From positions 134,359,711-134,423,710 of the forward strand of contig CM042694.1 in NCBI GenBank assembly GCA_023614405.1: 64,000 nt of DNA, written 5' to 3'. Positions 55,370-64,000 of the stretch are shown in pieces. Made by a program: the position numbers and the translations under genes. The DNA is from Avena insularis. Its lineage: Eukaryota > Streptophyta > Magnoliopsida > Poales > Poaceae. Position 1 is the stretch's first letter. Each line of letters starts with the position of its first letter. The notes beneath the pieces were generated by a model. The model worked only from the letters and a program-made list of their open reading frames with translations. It was not told where the DNA came from and searched no databases.

Positions 55370-56761
55370 CGTCGAGGGCTCTTGGTGATGACAAAGGTAG
55401 GGTGCAGGTGGGTCGGGGCGACCCCCCGGTCGCGAGCCATAGTCGTTGGTCAGTCTTGAGAGTAGCCTCGCCTTCAAGTGATGGGCTCGAGGGAGATGCT
55501 TCCGGTGCCTCGAGCGTGGCCACCAGGTCAGCTCATGTCGTGAGCCCTTCATATGCATCTGTTGTCGTCGTCCTGGACATCGGGAGCGTTTCTACCATGC
55601 ACGCTTTCCTGCCGCTTGTTCTCGCTGTCCGGACACACGTGCTCGTTCTCCGGACGCTCGTGCTCCTTGCCACCGGAGCCACTCTCCATCTGCTCAGCCT
55701 CATCGCCCTCGTCATCCCGGAGTTGGGCTCAGGTCGTGTTCCACTCGTCGTTGCACGCAGCTGTGCTGCCATGTACCTATCCTAGGTGTTGTGAGGAGTT
55801 CAAGGTCAACGCTAGTGGAGTCCCTATTTCAGTCCTAGATTGCGTTGATGCGCTTAGAGCTCCTTCAGTTGGTAGACGTCCGCATCGAGGAGGCACATCG
55901 CCCCCTTCGTGAGGAGGTGGCAATGCTCAAGCGGTTGTTGGCACGCGATGGTGTTTCTTTAGAGCCGGTGGAGGCACATTTGTTGCTTCCCCTTGATACT
56001 GTCTAGCAGAAGTCATCTGTGGTTGAGGAAGAACATCCCTATGGTTGTTTCTCTCCTCGTCGAAGTCCCTACCCATCGTTGCATCTTGATGTGTCAGACG
56101 CCTCTAAGGGTGAGGGCTTGAGTGGGCTCATGGCTCCGGTGCTGTAGACCACACCAAAGCTTCATCAGTTGGGTGGAAAATCTGTTGTGGTGCTTCCTTT
56201 GGAGCCGAGCCCTTTTGAGGTCTTGATGGTGGCCACGACGCCCTTGCCACCGCAGTTGCCCGCCCCTATGGTCAGTGGAAGAGTGTTGGAGCATAGCTCC
56301 GAGACTCTTTTTGCTAGAGAGCTTTGTGGCTTGCTCGCTCGTTTAAAGGTGGCGAGCCCCGGATATAGCAAGGACATTGATTGTGTCTTGGCAGGGAAGG
56401 CTTCATAGGACATAATCGGAAAGGTGGAGAAGTCTCTCAGAAAGGTTTCTCTTAGATGTTAAAGACGAAAGAGAGGTATTGCGAGGAAGGCTTCAGCTGA
56501 TGATTGATTGTTTCCGCTTCTTTTGGGTCGTCTGTTAGGTGGATCTTCTTTGATGCGTCGTGCTCCAGGTGTCACATGTCTGTGTTGTAGTAGGTTGTGG
56601 GTACTTGTTGTATCTAGAGGTTGCATTCTTTAGATGTTCATTTCTTCTGGTTTGGTATTTTTTGTAGCAGTTTTCGCTTGGTTCTCCGTTAATTAACTGG
56701 GCAGGTCTCTTCTTAATTAATAGATTGGAGCAAATATTTTTCTCCCATTTCAAAAAAAAAA
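55370..56761 (+). mobile_element. LINE-derived retroposon with ORF1-like remnants and A tail
   Basis: Plus-strand coding remains include a Pro/Ser-rich part, then LRLELLQLVDVRIEEAHRPL, REEVAMLKRLLARDG, LYGCFSPR-like words (YGCFSPRRSPYPSL) and SETLFARELCGLLARLKVAS. This pattern recurs in Triticeae retroposon proteins of the LINE ORF1 sort. It ends in TTTCTCCCATTTC and eleven A residues (56751-56761). Several stops occur and no RT is present, so it is a non-autonomous or 5'-truncated copy. Confidence 0.5.
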
Positions 56762-58186
56762 GTTAGTTGCTAACTCTTCGGTCTGTTTTTGTATAGGGTA
56801 AGATGGAACTTACATTATAAGTCAATAGAATGATATGCATGCCTACATGATCTACGATCTTGCTGACATCTTGCCGAGTACTTGTTTATAGATCCCGACA
56901 ACCGTACTCCGAAGATCATCAAATGAGAAGTAGCTATAAACTATACTAGGCACAAAATCCTCCGAAAAGGCGCACTTGCCATATTTCAATACAAGGGTCG
57001 AATTCCTTGTTGCCTAGCCTACTGGATTCTTTTTTGCGGTACTTAATTTCACGTTTTGCTATGTTCACACAGAAGATGGAAGTAGGAAGACAAGCATGAA
57101 ACGATGCTGATTATATATAGTATACCATTGAATCGGAATGGTACAATGGTGGGTGGATATTTTTTCGCTCCTTGAACGAGCATATGTCCTGACGGTTAGG
57201 ACCGTAGAAAACCCTTTGAAATCTCGTGCCATATTATTCAAATTTCCTCTAATATCGAGGTACACACAGAAAATAAACCATCTCTCTCTTGTTTCGTCCA
57301 ATCACATATATATAATGGAGACGAACGTAATGTGAGATAATTTTCTTACCAACCGCACCATGACTAATTATTTATGCATCACCATTGGCCGGTTGTGTTC
57401 TTTCTATATTTCAGAGTCACAAAACTTTCAACACTTCCCATACACCCATGGGTAGATAAAAAGAGCAGCTGTAACAATCGATACCAAGAATTTTTTAGCT
57501 TAAAGTTTGAGAAAAAAAGAAACAAGAAATAAGCTTGAGAATATGAGATGTCGGGAAGGGAACTCTTAGTTCTGATGGAATATGTGGTGTTGAACTGGAT
57601 GCTGCTCTGATGCAACAGCATGCCATCTCGGACCAGTAAGAATGTGCCCGATACCATGGTAATGCGCTCTGACCTATTTTTTTTTTGTCTTCAGCCGATG
57701 ACCAGAACCAGAGAGAAGGTGATGTACAAGGTGTAGATACTGCTGCGTGCATTAGCAAGGGTGCCACCGGTGCTGACCCCATGGCCAGTTGTAGACTAGA
57801 CTTTGGGTGGCTTGTTGCTCGGTAAAGCACAGGAGGTCGGGGCTTATGTGTGTTGTTTTAAATGTATAAGCTTCTCTCATGGTCAAATTGACTTTAGGTC
57901 TGTTTAGTGATTAAATGGTTGGGTACCTGTGTTTTGAGCTTCGGATGTGTAGTGTGTTGGTGGGTGATGGCTGGTTTAAACGTTTGGCATCCTGACCTTA
58001 TAATCCCTAGAAACAAATCCCCTAATGAATCATGGTGAACAGTAGAAGATGGTTCCAATCATCTATAGGAAATATCTCAGTTCTACTGTGTTGCCTCCTG
58101 TTGATGGGTTTGAGTGACCTCTAAGAAACATATTTCTCTGAAACATTAATTCTTATGATGTTGACTATTGTTTATCTCGATGGGTA
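56762..58186. other. Intergenic sequence
   Basis: Nothing coding or repeat-like recognised by eye. Confidence 0.5.
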
Positions 58187-58189
58187 TAA

Positions 58190-60385
58190 GAGCATCTCTA
58201 GTAGACACTGAAAACGCGCGACGTGAGAAATAACCGCCGGTTTTTGGTTTTGGGTGCTAAAAGTGTCCCGAATAGACACCGTAAACAGGTCGAATCCGAA
58301 AATAAATCTCGCACATCGAGAAAACGCACCCTGCACCTCCATATCCCCGGGTTTCGAGGCCTAACCGAGGGTGCCCCGTATAGAGAACTAGGTTTGGAGG
58401 GACGGAAGTTTCACTGCCGTCAGTTCCCGCCTCCCCGCTTCCACCGCCGCAGATCTTCCTCCCCCCGCTGCCATCCTGCCTCGTCGGGCCTGGGATTTTC
58501 CCTTAATGGACCCAACCAACCTTTCTATTGTCACCGGAGACGCAGCCGCCTCCGCCTCCACGCCGGCCCAATCGACCCCGCCCCCTCCGTCGCCACATCC
58601 GCGTCCTCTAGGCGTGGGGTATCACTTGATCCATGGACGAGCTGCAGCCTCAACATTCCCCACATCGTCCACAACCTCACCCTTCGCGCTCTAAAAAAGG
58701 CGAGGAAGCATCCCGGTGTGAAGGGCATCCCCGCGTCAAAGAAGAAGTTGGCCAGCCACCGCCGCTCTAAGGTCATGCCTCCTAGCCCCGCGTCACTCCT
58801 CCGCGGCGAGGACCCGCCTCCGTTGACCCGACCCCCTCTGCCGGCACCCAAGAGGTGTTTGTGCAAACTTCTCCTAGGCATGAACTCATATTTTCTTGGA
58901 TTTTTTTTATTTTTTTTCAATTGCCAACTGTGACCTTCGTTCTTGTTCTAGCTACAATGCTCACCATGCTCTGGGATCGTTTATTAATTGTTGAACAAAA
59001 GTGCGGTCGATGTTGAGAGTTCTGCACTTGGGCCGTTCGATGACGATGTTGAGGACGAGGAGCGTGACCACGACGACGATGCTAACAATTACGAGGACAC
59101 GATCGAGGAGATAGAGGAGGGGATCTTCAAAGAAGCACAATGAAAAAACCCGAGGCCATGTGCGGTAAACTACACGGAGGTGGAGGATGTCACCATGGTG
59201 CGGGTGTGGAGTTGGTTTCTCTCGAAGTCGTCTCTGGCAATGATCAAACCGGGAAGCAGTATTGGCAAAGGATCGAAGAAATTGGTGTCTCCTCTTGCGA
59301 ATCCTACTCCGTGCACATACCGATCTCTCCAAGGGTGTTGGGACGCAATCAAATCTTGTTGCAGGCAGTGGAGTGCATGTTGGGAGCAAGTGCGTGTTGC
59401 ACCACCAATTGGTGTCAACATAGATGAATATGTGAGTACAATTATTTTTTTTAGAATGGTTTACCCTAGTGTGATCTCATTGCTCACACATTGGTGAATG
59501 TAGGAGTACCTTGTACAAATAAGATACAAGGAGATGGCGGCTTTGAAGTGCAAACCATTCATCTATCAACATTGCTACTAGTTACTAGAGAAGAGTGAGA
59601 AATGGTGGCTTCGATATCAAGAAGCACCACCGAAGAGAGGGGCACTGATCCAATTGGATGATAATGAGAGTGATGAAGGTGTAAGGAACAAGAACAAGCC
59701 CGAGGGAAACAAGAAGGTGAAGGAGAGGACAAGGATTGCGTACGAAGCAACAAATTTTGGTGACATACATGATGCAATTATAAAGTCCAAGGAGTTGTTG
59801 GCCACCAAGATCTTGCAAGCCAAGATGATTACGGAAAGGGAGAATCAAGAGATGAAACAAGCAGAGTGGCTTGCAATTAGAGAAGATTCCAAGTGAAGGC
59901 TGAGTTGGAGGAGAGGAAAATCAAAATCGAGGAGGATAAAAGGCTAGGAGGGAAATCATTGCCGAATAAAACAAGATAATGATGATGGATGCAACCAAAA
60001 TAGATTCATATCAGTTGGAATGGTGGAAACTTGCAAGGATCGAGATCTTAGAGAGGAGAAGCCGACTCTTCTTGGTGGTGGTGGCGCCGGTGGTAGTGAT
60101 GGGGTGGTGTCTCTTGTGGTCTCAACACTGGTGTTGCTTGACTGTCACATCTTTGGTTGATCGTGTTTGAAAAAACCGTGAAATCATGATTTATGGGCCA
60201 ATTTATGGTTTAGATGTGCGCTCGCGCGGGATAGATGCCGTAAACCCAACCCGAGAAACTGTTTCTCGGTTTGGGTTTACGGTGTCTATTCTACACAAGC
60301 GTTTTTGGGTACCAAAAAAACGTTTTCCGTGGCCTAGAAACATGTTTTACGGGCCGCGCGTTTTCGGTATCTGCTAGAGATGCTC
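58190..60385 (+). mobile_element. Harbinger-like element H2 (2.2 kb) with Myb-like ORF
   Basis: It begins GAGCATCTCTAGTAGACACT after TAA (58187-58189) and ends GGTATCTGCTAGAGATGCTC before TAA (60386-60388). At 2196 bp it is almost the same length as H1 without its insertions. It has a GC-rich 5' part and a Myb-like ORF, but no transposase. Confidence 0.85.
58506..60120 (+). pseudogene. Myb/SANT-like accessory ORF of H2
   Basis: The N-terminus is MDPTNLSIVTGDAAA, followed by a Pro-rich region with stops. The acidic stretch (DDDVEDEERDHDDDANNYED) is at about 59040. Core remnants VNYTEVEDV, GNDQTGKQYWQRI and TPCTYRSLQGCWDAIKSC lie at 59165-59370, followed by YKEMAALKCKPFIYQHC (about 59530). The C-terminal coiled coil is at 59654-59960 and EWWKLARIEILERRS at about 60020. 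It is more eroded than the H1 copy, with several shifts. Confidence 0.65.
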
Positions 60386-60388
60386 TAA

Positions 60389-60890
60389 CTGTTTAAGTTG
60401 TCCAAGACGTTTAACTTTCTCCTCTTCAGGATTAAAAATACCAGCTGGATAAGATTGATAATGCATCAGCTAGGTTCGAGCGAGATGTTATATCACTTCC
60501 AAATGAATCCAATAATGTGGAGTACAGTAATACACTATTGGATAAACTAGGTAATAAAGGGCTGTGCATCGATTATTGTTTTTATTTTTTCGATCGCGAA
60601 GATACCAATTACACCTGGTCTCTATACTAACAAAATGTCACTATAGACATCTAGAATGTACACAACCCAAAAAAGAAAAAAAACAAAGGCCCCAATCATA
60701 GTGATCAACTCCTCTCGGTAGTAGCACACAAACAACCACGAAAGACAACACCCGAAATAAAAAATGTCTCCAAAAGCGACGCCTTCGAGAGAAGAACAGT
60801 GCACAAATGCCGCCATCGTCCAATCGAAGATCTTAGATTTTCATCTTGAAGAAGTTTGAACTCTCAAAATAATTCATTCAACAAGGCCAT
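60389..60890. other. Intergenic, with a possible small exon remnant
   Basis: After a TTCAG acceptor-like site, 60433-60560 reads YQLDKIDNASARFERDVISL and continues to LLDKLG. I do not recognise it. The rest (60600-60890) is AT-rich, with no clear feature. Confidence 0.25.
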
Positions 60891-61394
60891 TTCCAGGCAC
60901 AAGCAATAAAGCTCGGACCTTAGCCTTTTACCTTGAAATTCCTGACTCGGCGCTCAAGGAGCACTACTAAGAATCTCTACAGGAATTTCCTTGTTGAAGG
61001 AATAGTTTTGGCTTTCCTTCTCTCCTCTGATTGCTACGCAGCATCTTGGCGAAGCTCTGCAAGAATTTCACCATCTCCACCATCAGATTGCTATGCTGTT
61101 GGATCCGATCTCATCTACCTGTCCCCTCTCCTTGCTGGATCAAGCAGGTGGACATGTCATCAAGCCATACGTGTGTACATCTAGGAGGCGCCGCTCGTTG
61201 CAGTGTTGGATCAGTGAGATCGCGGAGGGGAATTTTTCATCAACCATGTTTCATAAAACATTTCCGATCGTGTCTATAAGGGTAGGTAGATCTAATCTCT
61301 CACTCATTATTTGCATCTTCTAGATTAGGTCTGGTTTTTGCTCACTCTCGCGTAAGATTTTTTTTTGTTTTCTACGTTGTGAATACCAACACAT
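60891..61394 (+). repeat. Probable Copia-type LTR end remnant
   Basis: It contains the block AAGGAGGCGCCGCTCG-like sequence (GGAGGCGCCGCTCGTTGCAG), GATCGCGGAGGGGAA, TCTAGATTAGGTCTGG and a final TTTTCTACGTTGTGAATACC-AACA, the kind of end seen in wheat Copia LTRs. No internal region or partner LTR is present. Confidence 0.4.
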
Positions 61395-61417
61395 CCTCCT
61401 CACACTCACCCTATTCT

Positions 61418-61838
61418 TCGGTATCGAGTTTTTGTTGTTGAAGTTTGAAAAGGAGGGGGGACACCGAAGCAGGTGTCCCCCCCCTCAAACTTAAGTTTGC
61501 ATGAGCCAGTTTTAATTTGACCCGTCGAAATCCATATCGAGGTTATGTATACCTCCGTATAGGTGTACTCGGTTGAGCTGGGTATACTCCACGTTCTCAC
61601 CGGGTGATCCAACCTCCCGTTATCGCGATCTACGTCTTTGCATTCCACGTTTTGAAATTTTGTTGCTGCTGCTATATACCTTCCAATTTCCGCCTCCCGC
61701 GGGCACGTGAGTATACGTGCACGGTGAATATACGTCTTAGATAACCATACAGGCTTCGGGTGGGTTCCTACGCTCTTTGAAACGAATCGGTATCGAGTTT
61801 TTTTGTTGAAGTTTGAAAAGGAGGGGGACACCGAAGCA
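61418..61838. repeat. 50-bp direct repeats plus a GC-rich hairpin
   Basis: CGGTATCGAGTTTTTGTTG...AAGTTTGAAAAGGAGG...ACACCGAAGCA occurs at about 61418-61472 and 61789-61838. The first copy is followed at once by its own partial inverse (GGTGTCCCCCCCCTCAAACTT), giving a hairpin with loop GAAGCA at 61440-61495. No known element is assigned. Confidence 0.5.
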
Positions 61839-62266
61839 AAAGTGATTCTTCATCACCATCGGCCCTATCTTCCTAGGCATCCTCTTCATCACTGAGCATG
61901 GCAAGAACAAACTATTCTAGCGGAGCATTTTGTCAATGTCAACCGAGCCCGAATTCAACATGTCCACAAACGATGTTGGAACCTCATGCATGTTCCATAA
62001 CAGAAATCGCTACATGTCCACAACAGAAATCATAATTTCACCTAGCCGTAACTGAGGAATATCATACACGTAAAAAATGGGGAAAGTTCATATATAGATG
62101 GGGCGGTTGAAGCGACACTTGGAGCAGCAGGCGCTCGGAGCATCGGGCGCTAGCCAGGAGTGGACTGTCGGCGCATCTTGGGACACGGCACATGCAAAGG
62201 CGTGGCGGTAGCAGAGGGTCCTCCACCTAGCACGCGGCGGTCGTCGTATGGCTCCATCTTCTTCCG

Positions 62267-62427
62267 TAAGGATGCAAACGGGGACCTTTAGGGTACCCTC
62301 TACCCTCCTTAGTATAAAAAAATGAACTATTTTTTTTAGAAATCTCATCTTTTTAAGAAAACTAGTTTATTTGTTTGTACTAGACCAAAATAGAGGGTAC
62401 CTTAAAGGTTTAAAACTTGCATCTCTG
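62267..62427. mobile_element. hAT-type MITE with TTCTTCCG duplication
   Basis: It is flanked by TTCTTCCG on both sides (62259-62266 and 62428-62435). Ends are TAAGGATGCAAAC and, inverted, CAGAGATGCAAGT, with a longer inner inverted repeat ACCTTTAGGGTACCCTCTA / TAGAGGGTACCTTAAAGGT. It is 161 bp and non-coding. Confidence 0.75.
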
Positions 62428-62435
62428 TTCTTCCG

Positions 62436-63560
62436 CTTCGGCCTAGCGGCACTAGCCGCAGGAGAAGAAGCGCGAAATCCGGAGGCGCGGCGAGCTGCTA
62501 GAGCCGCGCGTATGAGGCTTGTGGTGGTTGACTTCACCAGCGCCGGAGAGAGTAGACCGGCAGCGTGAAAAGGAGAAGAGAAGGAGCTTAAATGTCCCTC
62601 CTACCAAAAAGATGCAAGTATACAGGGGCCACTCGGTTCGTTCGGAAAAACTGGGGACATATGGCTTTTGCGGCTGAATCTATGGGTGGATATTTTTTTT
62701 ATGTTTTCGATGTTCTAGTGGGATCTGCTCGGGGCCATTTTCACCGTGGAAACCATTAAAAGGCGGTTGTATGATTTTAGCCATTATACGGGATATGTTA
62801 GAGTTTCTCTAAACACTTGCCATCCTTAGGCACAAAGTAACATCCGTACACAAACTGCAAAAGAGCATTCAAGTGAGAAGGCTAGTCCACATGTGTCCTA
62901 GGGAACAACGACATGAATGGAGAAATTCCTTGCCCGTACATGTTGGACTGACCCATCTAGAAGTCATCGGCATCGGCAATGAGCTCACTTGTGTGTTGAT
63001 CACTGACCTCAGCCATCAAAGAATTTAGACTTGCTGCCGAGGCAACCATTGTCCGAGTCTTCACATGTTTGTACTCCTGACACCTCACAAGCCCCCGCAC
63101 GGGTGGCAGGAGTGTGCCTCTTCTCATGCATTGTGTGACCAAATGCCACGCAGGATAGAATGAATGTTTTCAACAATGGAACAAGGACCAACAGTGCGAG
63201 CAAGAGAGAAGTCGGGCATGTGGAGCAACTGATAATAGTTGATAACAATGTTTGCGTGTGTCTATATATGTGTGTGGTTGTGTTCGAAGAACCCTAAAAT
63301 TATTTGTGCCTCCAGCGCAAGCAATTAATCTTCAGAACGTGATAAGTCGGATGCATTCATACGTATGTACCGTATGTAATCACTTTGACAGAGAAGCCTT
63401 CTGTATGTAACTATCCACATGAAGCATAAGCATATATATCTTGTGGCAATTGAGTTTAGACCACAATCATGGGCCAAAAAAATTGTGGATTAATTGTGTT
63501 GTGCGATGGATGAGCCGGTGGTGCAACAAATAAAATATGTTTGGGGGACTTAACTTTAAA
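62436..63560. other. Intergenic, possible Harbinger terminus near 62812
   Basis: GGGATATGTTAGAGTTTCTC-TAA at about 62790-62812 resembles the right terminus of H1 and H2 (CTGCTAGAGATGCTC-TAA), but no left partner was found. Minus-strand short frames at 62957-63248 are not recognised. Confidence 0.3.
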
Positions 63561-63659
63561 CTATGAAAGAACAAAATTAAATATTGTAACTAAATAAACA
63601 TTTAAGACTGTTATGCAATGCAATGCAATTTTTTCTAGGACGGGACTGAGCTTCCTTCG

Positions 63660-64000
63660 GAGGATGCTAGTCTTCTTAGCCTCCGACTTCTCCTTTTGAC
63701 ACGTGTCCACTTTTGTTCCAAAAACCCGCTTTTGCTTCCATGTAGCAAAAAATCTTCCCGCTTTTGCTACGTATAGAAAAAAAAGTTCGTCAAAAACCGC
63801 AACAGAAATACCAACTTTGCCGGAGACCTCGTCAGAATCCTCGTAGCAAAAAAAAGATATACTAATGTAGCAAAATGACTGGACGGTTGTAGCAAAAAAT
63901 TCACCGGATACCTCACCGGAGATCACGTAGCAAAAAAATTCTTCTAATAATGCAAATTCAGAGAACATTTTGAGCAAAACATTTCTGCTATTGTAGCAAA
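63660..64000. repeat. GTAGCAAA-rich repeat tract (runs off the window)
   Basis: GTAGCAAA occurs near 63742, 63842, 63865, 63889, 63924 and 63993, with inverse copies (TTTGCTAC/TTTTGCT) near 63730 and 63763. Spacing is irregular. Dense short words of this kind in both orientations are typical of subterminal regions of large DNA transposons. The other end is outside the window. Confidence 0.45.

Noticed and set aside
62790..62812. Third Harbinger-like element ending near 62812
   Set aside because: Only one degenerate end was found; without a left end or matching TAA partner, an element cannot be claimed.

Overview
This is plant nuclear DNA, almost certainly from a Triticeae grass (wheat, barley, Aegilops or a relative). 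The signs are Athila-, Tat- and Sabrina-like Ty3/Gypsy retrotransposons with TGATAC.../...GTATCA type ends, Stowaway MITEs with the CTCCCTCCG terminus, Harbinger-like elements that carry a Myb-like ORF, and L1-type LINE debris. Only one locus looks like an ordinary host gene. No bacterial-type operon, CRISPR array, tRNA or rRNA gene was seen. Family names come from recognised motifs, not from a search.

Layout. (1) Bases 1-9431 hold a minus-strand Tat-lineage Gypsy element arranged internal-LTR-internal-LTR. It has two RNase H domains and coding remnants antisense to pol. It sits inside an L1-type LINE (9432 to about 13350, minus). (2) Bases 13443-14660 are an Athila/Sabrina-related LTR remnant carrying a hAT MITE. 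Bases 15111-16330 are a second LINE ORF1 fragment split by a Stowaway MITE. (3) Bases 18543-19010 hold a small two-exon host-type gene on the minus strand (54-residue membrane protein) with TGGGCC promoter motifs. (4) About 20360-24235 is a candidate TIR element with an unusual A-rich, GACTAA/ACTGAA-rich core.

(5) Bases 25043-50553 are a nested stack. A 2.2-kb Harbinger-like element (TSD TAA) was hit by an LTR retrotransposon (ends 25494 and 48815, TSD CCGGG). Inside lies a plus-strand Gypsy element (32713 to about 48580) that has lost its 5' part and its RT. It was hit by a solo LTR (32979-34382, TSD GGAAT) and by a complete 10.6-kb Athila/Sabrina-like element, called S2 (34842-45435, TSD GTGAG). 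To the left is a shorter relative, S1 (25970-32712), which lacks pol and has mismatched flanks, so it is probably the product of recombination.

(6) Bases 50557-64000 are intergenic, with three Stowaway MITEs, a tandem duplication (about 52595-54105 and 54106-54710), a 789-bp Mutator-like insertion in one copy whose empty site survives in the other copy, LINE-derived retroposon fragments, a second 2.2-kb Harbinger-like element (58190-60385), a hAT MITE (62267-62427) and a GTAGCAAA-rich tract that runs off the window end.

Nearly all transposon reading frames are broken by stops or indels, so most are listed as pseudogenes. The most informative signals are structural: matching or missing target-site duplications, shared LTRs, an empty site, and duplicated copies that differ by single insertions.
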